Shown here piece after piece: positions 21,489-33,243 of a DNA stretch of 64,000 nt (its first letter is position 1; each line of letters begins with the position of its first letter). The DNA is from Theocolax elegans (Eukaryota > Arthropoda > Insecta > Hymenoptera > Cerocephalidae), in assembly GCA_026168455.1 (NCBI GenBank), contig CM047426.1, positions 52,807,085-52,871,084 of the forward strand. The letters are read 5' to 3'. The notes beneath the pieces are model-generated. The model was not told the origin of the DNA and searched no databases. It worked only from the letters and a program-made list of their open reading frames with translations. The translations under genes were made by a program, and so were the position numbers.

Positions 21489-21600
21489 CTTGCAAGCCCG
21501 AGATAGGACTTTCATGCTTTGAACAAACGAGATAGCATCTTCTAGTGTCGGCCAACTTCTGCCACCATCTTGCTTATTCCACGAGATAGGACTTTCTAGC
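21489..21600. repeat. Dispersed GAGATAGGACTTTC motifs
   Basis: Two copies of GAGATAGGACTTTC (about 21499 and 21580) and one partial GAGATAGCATCTTC lie within 110 bp. The reverse complement is the core of the satellite array at 43935-44125, so the two loci share a repeat unit. Confidence 0.6.
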
Positions 21601-21636
21601 CCTTATTTCTCAGTTAATCTTTCATTGAACAACGAC

Positions 21637-21705
21637 TCAAGCGATAGAGCGTTAGCGTTTGGTCCGAGAGATCGGGATTCAAATTCAACTCTCGGTAGTT
21701 TTTTG
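21637..21705 (+). ncRNA. tRNA-like relic or SINE head
   Basis: AAGCGATAGAGCGTTAGCG resembles a tRNA D-arm/A-box and GGGATTCAAATTC a T-arm/B-box at roughly the right spacing. The stems of a full cloverleaf do not close, so it is not a working tRNA gene. A SINE head or tRNA pseudogene is likelier. The downstream AT-rich sequence has no clear tail or target duplication. Confidence 0.4.
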
Positions 21706-22439
21706 TTAATTATTTAAAGTAATTTATTTAAATAATTAAATAATCAAAATTGATACAATTTATAATTTTATTGAAATTTTTATATGCTACTTTTGCCAAA
21801 AATATGGAGTCAATACGATAAGAGATAGTTAACTTAATAATTTATAAGGTTTATAAAAATATATAATGTATATAGTTAAATTTTACATTATATTTAAAAT
21901 ATATAGAAATGGATTAAATAATAAAATAAATTATAGATATTAAAATTATTAAGTAAAAGGAGATAATTACATAATTAATTCAAAATAAATAAATTCTATC
22001 AAGCAAAGGCAAAAGAGTATAAATAATTGTTATAAATAATATTATTATAATTGTTAATAATTTAATAAATATAAAATAGAAAAGACGTTTTGATACATTT
22101 AGCGAAAGAACTAAGGCAGAAATATACAGAAAGAATAAGGTAGACGACCTCAAGAAAAATACAAACACATGATCACATATGTATATACGAGAAGGAAGGA
22201 GAAAGTGAAACCAAGTTACAAGGATCCAGGTGGAAAAGTGGAAAAAGTGGGAAGTCGATCCCTTCTACCAAACTAATCGTATATAACGAGATGTATCGCT
22301 GCCGAAGGCAGCATTCGCCTAGAGTTCGCGGGCGATCAGGTCGGACCGCGATCGTCAAATGTAATATATTTTAAAATTTTAATGGCTCTAGCAATTTGCT
22401 CATGTCACCTTACCAAATACCACATAACCGTGTCATAAA
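21706..22439. other. Unassigned AT-rich sequence with a small hairpin
   Basis: No gene supported. GCTGCCGAAGGCAGC at 22298-22312 is a 6-bp stem with a GAA loop, the same loop as the larger hairpin at 19.5 kb. It sits in a short GC-richer island (22290-22360). Confidence 0.4.
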
Positions 22440-22775
22440 AGGAAGCTAGTTTTGGATGATATGAAATCATTTGTTTGATTTAATGGCTTCTCAAAGTTCT
22501 TCCACTTTCCATAATCAAAGAAATAACTTGGATGATATGGAATTATTGGATTAATTTCACTTCTTTCCAAGTTATCTCGCATTCCTAAAACCCTTAATAC
22601 AAAATGAAATTGGATAATCTAGAATTATTTGATTAATTCCATGTCTTCCCAAAACTTTGTAATCATTAAATCATTATCCTAATTTATCAAATTTATTTAA
22701 TTTGGAGGTTAAACTGGGATGAGAAAGAATTATTTGTTTAATTCTTTAGCTACCCCAGATTCTTCCACCTAATAC
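22440..22775. repeat. Degenerate tandem repeat, about four units of 75-105 bp
   Basis: Each unit carries a diverged version of GGATGATATGGAATTATTGG, then TTTAATTTC, a CTTC-C run and AAGTT. Starts are near 22455, 22531, 22610 and 22720. Unit length varies, which suggests an old minisatellite. Confidence 0.6.
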
Positions 22776-23877
22776 ATTTATTTCGGGTTAGGCAAAAAAT
22801 AAATGTATTTTTGTGTTTCGAGTTTATATTAGGCCCGTTATAAACTCTATACTTTCTTACATTATTAACTGCAATTATTACATTATATTAGAATATTTTA
22901 TTTATATTTTAAAATGTATTCAATTAAAACTTAATTCAGTTAAGGTATTCTGACTTCTTTTTGAAATTCTGTTATCTTGATCTGAATTTTTTTAATACGA
23001 CATTGACCAAGTAAAGTTATTTCAAAAGAGAATATAATATTATTTAAGTGGATCCTCTATTGTTCTCCATTTTTATAGTAATTATACATTCATTTTTTAT
23101 TTTCTATAATACTATAATATATGTATTCGATTCATTAGTAAGTGTAATATACATTTAGTAAACTTTGCATGTATTCAATGATTTTATTCCAGTGTTGGGT
23201 GATATGAATTTGATAGTTGCAATGATTCAAATAATTTTAAAAAAGCAAATCTTTATTAAGTGAATAAGTGATCGGTCTCTATTCTTATAGTCAATTAAAC
23301 ACTTATTTTACATTTTTACATAAAACTAATGTGGCAGTTCTTGATGATTATAAAATTCATTTGGAAACTATAAATTTTAACAAGTATAGAATTATTTTTA
23401 TTCCAACTCAGAGCGATAAGACTGTTTGTTAATAGTCACATTGAATTCGATAATTTAAAAAACAAAACAGTTCAGCGTATTGTTCATCATCCCTACAATT
23501 ATTCCATAACTTATTTTTGTAAAACAAACGCGTGAGATATTTGGCAACTGCAAATTATATTCGATGGACATTTTTTGAACTTTTGCAAATATTCAATTCT
23601 TTTTATTTTATCGCTGAAGGATACGAATGTTTGATAGTCTCTTATTAATGACTTAAATAAGTTAGAAGACAATTTTAATCTAGTGGATAAGGTATCGTTC
23701 ACTATCATTATTTGATTATAGTATATGATCACTTATTTAACATTTCTACATAAAATAGATGTGGCAGTACTTTGACAAGTGTGAAATTTGTTTGGAAACA
23801 TTCTGAACTTTAACACGTATAGGATTATTTTTATTCCAACTCAGAGACATGACTGCTGGATAGTCGCATTGAATTAT
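22776..23877. repeat. AT-rich region with a diverged direct repeat (about 175 bp)
   Basis: 23268-23452 and 23700-23877 share AAACACTTATTT-type starts, TGTGGCAGT, TTTGGAAAC and AGGATTATTTTTATTCCAAC and end before CATTGAATT. The block between them (23500-23640) is also related to 33575-33716 (shared AACTTTTGCAAATATTCAAT). These are copies of an unidentified dispersed repeat. Confidence 0.55.
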
Positions 23878-23955
23878 AGTACATTACGATACAAGTGTGC
23901 GGAACAGGCGATTCACGCACGAGTCGATTTACCGCCCGAGCGAAGCGAGTCCTTA
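23878..23955 (+). mobile_element. Fragment related to the hairpin element at 19.46 kb
   Basis: It begins AGTACATTACGATACAAGTG, one base different from the left end at 19460, and contains CCCGAGCGAAGCGAG, seen also within the 19.59 kb element. The GC-rich stem itself is not preserved. Confidence 0.5.
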
Positions 23956-24029
23956 TAAAAATACATATTAAAATTCATAAAATGATTAAAGTTAAAAGAA
24001 TTGTATTGTATTTCACAATCGTGAGTTGT

Positions 24030-25796
24030 ATTTTTTGGTAGAATTAACGATTGCTTTAACGAGTCAATTTGATTGTCTAATTGCACAACGTTTCGGAGAC
24101 ATATTTCTCTCCATCTTCAGGTGCTAAACTTTATTAATAATAATTACTAATATTGAATACATAATGGTCAACAACAAAAAGATTTTTACCTTAACATTAC
24201 ACAATGCGTTTATCAACTTGTCATTAATTCACCCTGTCATTTTGTATCTATGATTAATTACAATAAATTATTAATTATTTATTATAGCAACAAAAATGAA
24301 TAATTAATTAACTAAACACTCACAGAAGTTGGAAAGCAATAAGAGTCACATTTTTTCTTCCTTTTCATTTTAATTACAATTAATACTCAATTAAAACTCG
24401 AAAATTAAATAAATTAAGTAAAATTAAATAATTTAAATAAATTAAACTAGTAAACAAACAATTCCAAATATCACAACAGAAAACAATATAAATTATACAC
24501 GGAACGAAACATTCACTGTGTAAGCTGTATACGACTGAAATCAATTTAAATTCAAACATAAATATGACTAGAAAAATGACCGATAATATAGAAACCTATA
24601 TAGTTAACTAAGTAAATGGAAATCGGTAATCAAGAAAATTATAAAACGCGCAATATTTGAAACCAATTAAAACTATTTATGTCAGAAGAAAAATTTTATA
24701 TAAAGTAAATATGAGTTAAAAATGTGACTCCATCAACCCATCGTATTTTATTTCTTATTTTTAAACTTATGTATAAGAGTTGTATATGTTGCCTGTAGTT
24801 TACTAACATCTTCTTTTTTATTAATGGGCTCTTTTTGTAAATTAATATGTAGGGTTTCTGAAACCATTCTTTTTCTCCAATTAATCTCCCTATCAAGAAT
24901 ACTAACATTATCAAAATCAAATTTGTGCCCTAAATCATTAATGTGATCATTAATCACACATTGTTTATCCTGTTACAAACTATTATTGTAGTGTTCATTT
25001 ATTCTTGTTATTAATTTTCTCTTACAAGGGTAGTACATGACCTCCGGGAAACGGATCTCATCCTAACTTTGGTATGTCTTTTATAATATAAAAATATGAA
25101 GAAAGCCAAGTTATCTTTTGCCAATGGCCACTTTTACGGAAGTTATTCGACATCCAATAATAATAGCAGTAAAAAATACTTCCAATTCGGTCGTTTATAA
25201 CTCCAAAACAAATAAAGATAAACAATTGAACCGAAAACCAGAAGAAAGTTGAGTTCAAGTAGATATGGTTTAAAAAAAAAGAAGCTCAAATTGCTTAATT
25301 TGAAGCAAAGTTATGAAGAAAATAAGAAATTGAAGATTATTTAGCCAAAATTTAATATGAAAAATTTATTGTTTCTTTTGGCCTAATAGTCTTCAATTTC
25401 TTATTTTCTTCATAACTTTGCTTCAAATTAAGCAATTTGAGCTTCTTTTTTTTTAAACCATATCTACTTGAACTCAACTTTCTTCTGGTTTTCGGTTCGA
25501 TTGTTTATCATTATTTTTTTCTGAGTTATAAGCGACCGAATTGGAAGTACTTTTTACTGCTATTATTATTGAATGTCGAATAACTTCCGTAAAAGTGGCC
25601 ATTGGCAAGAGATAACTTGGCTTTCTTCATATTTTTATATTATAAAAGACATACCAAAGTTAGGATGAGATCCGTTTCCCGGAGGTCATGTACTCCCCTT
25701 GTTAGTTTCTCCAACATAGGAGGCCTCGCAGTTATTAATTATTCTACCAAATGAGTTAACAATTCTCGGAATTGTGGTAATATTAAATTTTTTACA
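24030..25796 (-). mobile_element. Inverted 5'-truncated Penelope copy
   Basis: The minus strand matches the 3' third of the main copy: GIY-YIG region (CEASYVGET), the C-terminal ELHINLQKEP-type tail and the full 3' UTR including the ACGTTTCGGAGACATATTTC block. Relative to the main copy it lacks about 60 bp between SFGRII and NNCEAS, and it is interrupted by the foldback at 25025-25701. Its inner end joins a direct duplicate of the main copy at 25797. Confidence 0.85.
25025..25701. mobile_element. Foldback MITE (677 bp) with TTA target duplication
   Basis: Almost fully palindromic: the ends CAAGGGTAGTACATGACCTC and the inverted CAAGGGGAGTACATGACCTC pair over about 310 bp around 25360. Flanks are TTA at 25022-25024 and 25702-25704. 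The uninterrupted Penelope sequence at about 27415-27440 shows a single TTA (as its complement) at this point, so the empty site is present in the window. A 3-bp TWA-type duplication suggests a PIF/Harbinger-like origin; that is inference. A one-armed relative is at 60180-60556. Confidence 0.85.
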
Positions 25797-25797
25797 A

Positions 25798-25948
25798 TGA
25801 CAAATATAATGACAAAATGAATGAATTATTAGTGGATCAAAATACATATATACAAATTCATAAAAATCCAATTAGTAACCTACAGAAACGAGCAAAAGAA
25901 ATTATGAATTATTGGAATGAAAATGAATATCTTGATAAAAGATATCAT
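25798..25948 (+). repeat. 150-bp direct duplicate of the Penelope 5' coding region
   Basis: It matches 26059-26209 with about one change, then jumps at ATATCATA to the main copy's upstream sequence. It records a template switch or repair event at the 5' junction. Confidence 0.85.
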
Positions 25949-27696
25949 ATGACAAAATAATCTCACAGAAGTTGGAAGAGGCAAAAACATTTTCAAACAA
26001 CAATAATATTCTATTTACCATGTCAGACAAGGGTAATGCAACAGTGGCTATTGAAATTGACAAATATAATGACAAAATGAATGAATTATTACTGGATCAA
26101 AATACATATATACAAATTCATAAAAATCCAATTAGTAACCTACAGAAACGAGCAAAAGAAATTATGAATTATTGGAATGAAAATGAATATCTTGATAAAA
26201 GATATCATAAAAATGCTCTAACTCAGACTGATACTTATCTACCTAAGATTTATGGTGTTCCTAAGATACATAAAGAGAATGTACCTCTAAGACCTATTGT
26301 TTCTTGTATTGGAAGTCCCACATATAGTTTATCAAAGAGAATTAATTTTGTATTAAAAAACAGCTTAAAAACACCTAAATCCCATATTTTAAATAGTATT
26401 GAGTTGTCGAAAAAGATAAGAAATTTAGTTATACCGAATGACCATATAATGATTAGTTTAGATGTAGTGTCTTTGTTTACGAACACCCCGTATGAATTAA
26501 TAAAAAATAGTATTGAAAAGAGACATAGCTTAGTTTTTAATAAATTCAATATTCCGCTACATGATCTTTTAGATGCTACTGATTTTTTGATAAATAATAC
26601 TTTTTTTCAATTTAATAATAAATATTTCCAAAAGGTGCATGGTAAACCGATGGGTAGTCCTTGCTCTCCCATTTTTTCTGACATGGTGATGGAAGATTTG
26701 GAAGAAGAATGTATTAAAAAATTGAGTTTTGAACCATTAATATACTATAGATATGTAGATGACATTTTAACAATAGTTCCTAAAAATAAGTTGGATGAGA
26801 TGATACATGTTTTTAACTCATACCATAAGAAGCTACAATTTACATGTGAAAGGGAAAAAAATAATACAATTAATTTTCTTGAAATTAAAATAATTAAAGA
26901 GAAAATTAATATTGTACTAGATTGGTACCATAAACCAACCTTCTCTGGTAGAGTGTTGAATTATTTATCTAAACATCCAATTTCGCAGAAAAAAGCTATG
27001 GTTTATTCATTGGTTGCTAAAGTTATTCTTCTCTTTGATAAAAAATTTCATAAAAAAAACCTAAAAATGGTGAAAACTATATTACTCACAAATAATTATC
27101 CTCCCAAATTTATAAACAATAATATACACAAACGAATTCAAATTAAACATAATATAAATAAAAATTGTACAAACGTTCAGAATGTTAATAATACAAACAA
27201 AAAGAGAGGAGTATCTTTATCTTTACCTTACATACCAAAGTTGTTTGAAGATGTTTCGAAGAAAGTTAAAAAATTTAATATTACCACAATTCCGAGAATT
27301 GTTAACTCATTTGGTAGAATTATAAGGAGAGGAAAAGACAGAACTAAAAAAACTGAGCAGTCTGGTGTAGTTTATAAGATCGATTGTAATAACTGCGAGG
27401 CCTCCTATGTTGGAGAAACTAAGAGAAAATTAATAACAAGAATAAATAAACACTACAATAATAGTTTGAAACAGGATAAACAATGTGTGATTAATGATCA
27501 CATTAATGATTTAGGGCACAAATTTGTTTTTGATAATGTTAGTATTCTTGATAGGGAGATTAATTGGAGAAAAAGAATGGTTTCAGAAACCCTACATATT
27601 AATTTACAAAAAGAGCCCATTAAAAAAAAAGAAGATGTTAGTAAACTACAGGCAACATATACAACTCTTATACATAAGTTTAAAAATAAGAATTAA
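25949..27696 (+). CDS. Penelope reverse transcriptase with GIY-YIG endonuclease (5'-truncated)
   Basis: About 580 codons are open without stops. No good start exists upstream; the first Met is in FTMSDKGNATV, so the N-terminus is probably missing. RT motifs by residue of the open frame: LPKIYGVPKIHKENVPLRPI (about 90), ISLDVVSLFTNTPYELI (about 165), GKPMGSPCSPIFSD (about 225), YYRYVDDILTIV (catalytic YVDD, about 260) and TINFLEIKI (about 305). The C-terminal domain has GVVYKIDCNNCEASYVGETK with the modified GIY and YIG halves and a following Arg and His, as in Penelope endonucleases. Penelope elements prime at nicked DNA or telomere ends. The intact frame suggests a fairly recent copy. Confidence 0.92.
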
Positions 27697-27978
27697 AATA
27701 CGATGGGTTGATGGAGTCACATTTTTAACTCATATTTACTTTATATAAAATTTTTCTGCTGACATAAATAGTTTTAATTGGTTTCAAATATTGCGCGTTT
27801 TATAATTTTCTGGATTACCGATTTCCATTTACTTAGTTATCTATATAGGTTTCTATATTATCGGTCATTTTTCTAGTCATATTTATGTTTGAATTTAAAT
27901 TGTTTTAAGTCGTATACAGCTTTCACAGTGAATGTTTCGTTCCGTGTATAATTTATATTGTTTTCTGTTGTGATATTT

Positions 27979-28366
27979 GGAATTGTTTGTTTACTAGTTT
28001 AATTTATTTAAATTATTTAATTTTACTTAATTTATTTAATTTTCGAGTTTTAATTGAGTATTAATTGTAATTAAAATGAAAAGGAAGAAAAAATGTGACT
28101 CTTATTGCTTTCCAACTTCTGTGAGTGTTTAGTTAATTAATTATTCATTTTTGTTGCTATAATAAATAATTAATAATTTATTGTAATTAATCATAGATAC
28201 AAAATGACAGGGTGAATTAATGACAAGTTGATAAACGCATTGTGTAATGTTAAGGTAAAAATCTTTTTGTTGTTGACCATTATGTATTCGATATTAGTAA
28301 TTATTATTAATAAAGTTTAGCACCTGAAGATGGAGACAAATATGTCTCCGAAACGTTGTGCAATTA
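27979..28366 (+). repeat. 388-bp Penelope 3' segment, left copy of perfect direct repeat
   Basis: This terminal UTR segment is repeated base for base at 32856-33243, on the other side of the Tigger-like transposon. It ends at CAATTA, where the transposon begins. Confidence 0.92.
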
Positions 28367-28376
28367 AGGTAAATGT

Positions 28377-28632
28377 ACCAATCATTGGCCGTCTAACGCT
28401 GCTACGCTCCCTTATAGCGATTTTATAGGATATAATTTTCAATAATTATCATAATTTTTTGTTAATGATAATGATATTAACTTAAATTTTGGTACAAGCC
28501 AAAAAACTGTCACTAAAATCAATAGGAAAATTAAATAAACGTTATTTAAAGTAGCACGGCAATGTACCAGTACTTGGACCATGTAAACAAGGATGTCCCA
28601 GCGTCCAATCTCACATGTACCAGTAATTAGCC
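28377..28632 (+). promoter_or_regulatory. Subterminal repeat motifs, left end of Tigger-like element
   Basis: ACCAATCATTGGCC (28377-28390), ACCAGTACTTGGACC (28566-28580) and ACCAGTAATTAGCC (28619-28632) are variants of one motif. Such subterminal repeats are commonly transposase binding sites; that role is inferred. Confidence 0.6.
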
Positions 28633-28916
28633 AATGTATTTAAGAAAAATTCTATAGGTTGAACATTATTAATTTTATTATTACAAGAATTTGATTATAA
28701 GTATTATTAAGGAATCGATAATATTAATTATACAAATAAGTTGAAGTTTTATTATCAAAATAACATTTATTAGTCATCTTACATGCTTTTTTTTAAATCA
28801 TTTCTTATTTATAACTACGTACTTAATATACATGAAGTAGTTTTTGATCATTCGACTAGCAACTAATTGTCAACGTTAGTAATACTGAACAATACTTTTC
28901 TTTATTATTTATTCGA

Positions 28917-31900
28917 TCAATCTTCTTTCTCCTTTTTGATCTGAACAATATTTTTTTTCATCATCTGAAGCTTCTTGATCTCTTCGTCTAGCTTCTTTTT
29001 CTCTTCTAGTTTAGCCTTTCTCTCCTTTTTTTCCTCTTCCTTTTGCCTCTTTTTTTCTTCTCTAAATCGTTTTCTTTCTTGGATTTCTCTTTGCTTATTT
29101 TCTTTCTCTTCTTTTATTTTTTTCTGATGAGATCGCCATTGTTCAGATGTTAGTACAGGACTAATATGTTTGTTCGTAGGTTTTTTCCTAATTATATTCT
29201 GCGCATAGGGTAAAATTTCCTGGAAAACAGCCTCCACACTTTTTTCTTGAATAGCATGATCATCTAAATTAAATTAATGATAAATGAGAATAGGTAAGTA
29301 ATTAATAATATCAATAAGTAATAAAAAATACAATATAACCTTTGGTGACGTCAGCTTGCTTGAATTCCTGGCTCGTAGTAGGGGTTTCAGATGCAGATGT
29401 AGCTGTTTCGAGTGTAGATTTATTTAGGTCAGCTGACTGATCTTTTTTCTTGATCGGAGGTGATTCAAGTGCAGTGATTTCCTGGAGACTACGATCTATT
29501 ATAAACATAAGTAATTGATATAAATAGATTGTCGAAACATCATAATCATAATATAATTTAAGTTTACTCGATAAAAATACAAATGAAACTAACCTTTGAA
29601 AGTACTAAGATCAAGTACAACTTCTGGTACAGCTTCATATGCACTTTGCTCAAATTGTTCCCTCATATCTACTGCCTCATCGACAGGAATCAATTGCCTA
29701 TTATTGACTGCATCGTCTATAGTAGTAGTCGCATGGGTTAGGTTTCCATTATGCATTAAACTTGTATCTTGAAGTACAATGCCACTGTCATCTTTCATAG
29801 CTGATAATTCTACAGAGCTTTTGCTTGTATTGCTAGTAACTATAACATAATATAATTATTATAACAATGATAACTTCTTTTTTTAAAGTGAGTCAGTAAA
29901 AATATGTTTATTGTTAGAATTTAAAAGTATTTACCTTCTGTAGGTGTCATAACTACCTCTTCGATTGCGAAACTTAATTTTTCTACTGGACTCTGTATAT
30001 CAGTAGGTAGTGGAATCTGTATACGAGTAGGTACTGGACTCTGTATACGAGTAGGTACTGAAACAGCAATTGCCTCTGAAACAAACTCTTCTTGCCCCAC
30101 AACCTCTTGATTAGTTAGTATTACAGCATCCTTTTCTTCGGAAGGAGATTTTTGTCCTGTCGGAGTATCTTGAAGTTGTAGTACATATACCTCTTTGATA
30201 TCAGTTATAGATTCCATACTTTCAATGGCATTATCGTACGGAGGAATATGAAGTACAATGTCAGCTAAAAATTAATTTACATATATTATTATACAATATA
30301 CATTTATTATAATTAAAAATAAATGAAAATACTACAAAAATTGAACTAACCTTCAGAAAAGTTGAAAGAAGAATCATTTCCTTCTGTGAAAACAATCAAT
30401 TGTTGTAAGGGTGCATCGTCACCATCAGTATCAATCGCAAGTAATAATTGATCATTATTATCCTGTTGAATCGCATCAGAAGCTGAGTCCATTCTCACAA
30501 TATCTACTTCATGTGTAGAATAATCTAAATTTTCATTCCCATTACTTACATTTTGTCCTAAATCAATAATAGCTAGTTATATAAAATAAAGTAAAAAAAA
30601 GCAAGTCAAACTATAAATATATAATAGATGCACCGCAAAGTCTTTTCGATTGAAGCCAATAATCGAATAGTCCTTGATTACTGTTATCTGATATGAGGAA
30701 GGTCTTGTTCTCGACTGCTTCTTTGAAGTCAGACAAAATTTCTGGAGCAAGTCTACTCTCGAATTGCTCAAGATGCTTCTTGTTTTCTTCCTCTACAGTG
30801 TGTGCAGATACTATATTATTTTCTTGTGGCTCAGCTTGAGTATTATTTAAAGCTTTTTTCTTCTTTGTCATACTCTTGTTTAGAATGTCATAATCTACAG
30901 CATCTGGTGAGAACGGTGAAAGGCCACAGGTAGCGAATCCATTTCGAATGATTCTTGGTAAATTAGGCATAGAGTCAATAGCAGTTTTCAAAAGCTGGGC
31001 AAAGTTTTCCCTTTTCAGTTGATGAGTTTGGTTCAACCGCCACTGGTCAACAGCTTTCTTCCATTCATTTTTGAGTGGGCGAAAAACAGCTACGTCCAGA
31101 GGCTGTAGAATGTGCGTGGCATTCGGATAAAGAGCAATAAGCTCAATTTTCTTCTCAGAACAGAACATCGCCAACTCCAATGTTAGGTGAGACGAGTGGC
31201 CATCCACGAACAGAGCAACAGGGAACTGAATTTTATTTTTTACCAGCCAAGGGTAAAACTGGCCAGTAATGTATTTTAAAAAACTTTCAGCGGTCATCCA
31301 ACCTCTTTCCGTGCTCCCACAAATCCATCCTGCTGGCAAACTATTCACAATGTTAGCTGGAAGACGCTCATACCAAAAGAGAAGAAAAGGAGGTAGCATT
31401 ACACCGTTAGCAGCTATAGTAAAGAGAACCGTAATGCTTTCCTTTTCGTTGCCTGCAACCACTTTGTAAACAGAACGACTTCCTTTCCTCGCTAAGACTT
31501 TGTCACCTTTTGGGCACAGGAAAAAGGCACTTTCATCGAGATTAAAGATTCTAGATGGATCCAAATCTTTCATATTCTTTGCATCAAAATGATCTTGCAC
31601 TAGTTTAAACCAATTCACTAAATCTTCCTTGGTAGCAGATACTCGCCTTGTGGTCAAGCTTTGCGCAACTCTAGCAGCAAGTTCTGGGTGTCGCCTACAA
31701 AAGCTTTCATACCAGTGCCTTCCAGGCTTGTTATCTTTAAAGGGATTTTTTCTGTCGAGTTGCTCAATAAGTTTCTGTACTCGCTCCAGAAGGAAACACT
31801 TTGTCACAGGAAAACCTCTTTCACTACCCCACAGAATCCATTTCACTAACATCTCTTCTTCTTTAAAGGTTAACACTGTTGATGGTCCTCGAGTGGCTTC

Positions 31901-32086
31901 GATAGGCACTATCTCATTCATTTTAGTGTATAAGGTGCTCCTTGGTACATTGAAACGCATGCAAGCCATGCGAATTGATGTACCTGCTTCAACTGCCTCA
32001 ATAGCTTTGTAGATATCTTCTTGATCGTACTTTTTATTGTACGGTTTTTTGCACTTCTTCGTGCTTTTTTTCTTCTCCTTACCCAT
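28917..32086 (-). CDS. Pogo/Tigger-like transposase, six exons predicted
   Basis: Start ATG at 32086 (MGKEKKKS). Predicted exons: 32086-30634, 30557-30351, 30264-29935, 29839-29594, 29495-29340 and 29263-28917 (TGA). Every junction has GT-AG and every intron is phase 1, giving about 912 residues. The N-terminus has a Psq-type helix-turn-helix (residues about 20-55) and a CENP-B-type DNA-binding region (about 70-140). The DDE domain has NLDESAFF (Asp about 184), LFVDGHSSH (Asp about 295) and LQPLDVAVF (Asp about 331), i.e. DD35D spacing. The tail from exon 2 on is acidic and Thr/Gln/Glu-rich; exon 6 ends in a long Lys/Glu helix likely to be a coiled coil. Typical pogo transposases end soon after the DDE domain, so this tail is unusual. 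Splicing is inferred. Confidence 0.85.
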
Positions 32087-32452
32087 TGCAACTGTAAACA
32101 AAATAATACAAAAACCTGATAAGCAAGTATAGTCTTAGAGTATTGAGGTTAAGTTTGAGGTTAGTTAATAACGTCGCAATTGATCGTATCGTAAATCACA
32201 AAAAAGTCATGAAAAATTAAGATAATATAAAAAAAAAAGTTTCCTCGAATTTTCATATTTATTTAAATATTATTTACTTACTATATTTGCTTCAATAAGT
32301 TCTTCAATCGAAAAGAAACGTGCACACATAATTTGCAGCCACACACGTGTCATGCTTTAGGACCCAGATTTACTGCGCAGTATACATGACTGTCCCAGTA
32401 GATGGCCATAGGTCAGCAACTGCGACGTGATATTACGAAGCGGTTTATGAGT

Positions 32453-32849
32453 ACCAATACATGGCCATATTAAATTTTAATATAAAATCGACATAAATAA
32501 AAAAATTTTATTTTTAACGTATTCGTAGCTTATTAAAATTAATGAAGAGATTTTAAAACATATAAAACATTCTTTTATTAAGTTTTTATCACCTTACACG
32601 TGAATGCACTTTTCTTAATAATTTCGTAAGGGAAGTATGGTCGCTCGCGTGTATCACAAACTGCAAGACGGAGATATTATTTTTAATGTATAATGAAATA
32701 ATTAAGCATCGGATCCTTTTCTCATTAACTAAGTAATATGTGTAGAACAATATTCTACCTAAGATAATAACTAATTCGATCCCAAAACATTAAAAATAAG
32801 AATATTTCTTGGCAGTGGCCAAGTACTGGTCAGTGGCCGACGATTGGTA
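32453..32849. promoter_or_regulatory. Subterminal repeat motifs, right end of Tigger-like element
   Basis: ACCAATACATGGCC (32453-32466) and the inverted GGCCAAGTACTGGT (32817-32830) and GGCCGACGATTGGT (32836-32849) match the left-end motif. The last is part of the terminal inverted repeat. The promoter of the transposase gene must also lie in this stretch. Confidence 0.6.
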
Positions 32850-32855
32850 TTTACT

Positions 32856-33243
32856 GGAATTGTTTGTTTACTAGTTTAATTTATTTAAATTATTTAATTT
32901 TACTTAATTTATTTAATTTTCGAGTTTTAATTGAGTATTAATTGTAATTAAAATGAAAAGGAAGAAAAAATGTGACTCTTATTGCTTTCCAACTTCTGTG
33001 AGTGTTTAGTTAATTAATTATTCATTTTTGTTGCTATAATAAATAATTAATAATTTATTGTAATTAATCATAGATACAAAATGACAGGGTGAATTAATGA
33101 CAAGTTGATAAACGCATTGTGTAATGTTAAGGTAAAAATCTTTTTGTTGTTGACCATTATGTATTCGATATTAGTAATTATTATTAATAAAGTTTAGCAC
33201 CTGAAGATGGAGACAAATATGTCTCCGAAACGTTGTGCAATTA
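32856..33243 (+). repeat. 388-bp Penelope 3' segment, right copy of perfect direct repeat
   Basis: Identical to 27979-28366. It then continues into the true Penelope end (GACAATCAAATTGACTCG ... CTACCAAAAA), which the left copy lacks. Confidence 0.92.

Larger units (their letters stand above)
28367..32855 (-). mobile_element. Pogo/Tigger-like DNA transposon, 4.49 kb
   Basis: Terminal inverted repeats are AGGTAAATGTACCAATCATT on the left and AGTAAATACCAATCGTCGGC on the right (read inward), differing by a 2-bp indel and a few changes. Subterminal ACCARTnnTTGGCC-type motifs repeat near both ends. It encodes one transposase gene on the minus strand. The flanks are not a clean TA duplication; the 388-bp Penelope segment is repeated on both sides instead. 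Confidence 0.85.

Noticed and set aside
26250..26549. Antisense open frame within the Penelope RT
   Set aside because: Shadow of the RT coding strand; no domain.
28917..29237. Separate small gene encoding a Lys/Glu coiled coil
   Set aside because: Frame, splice sites and intron phase fit it as the last exon of the Tigger-like transposase.
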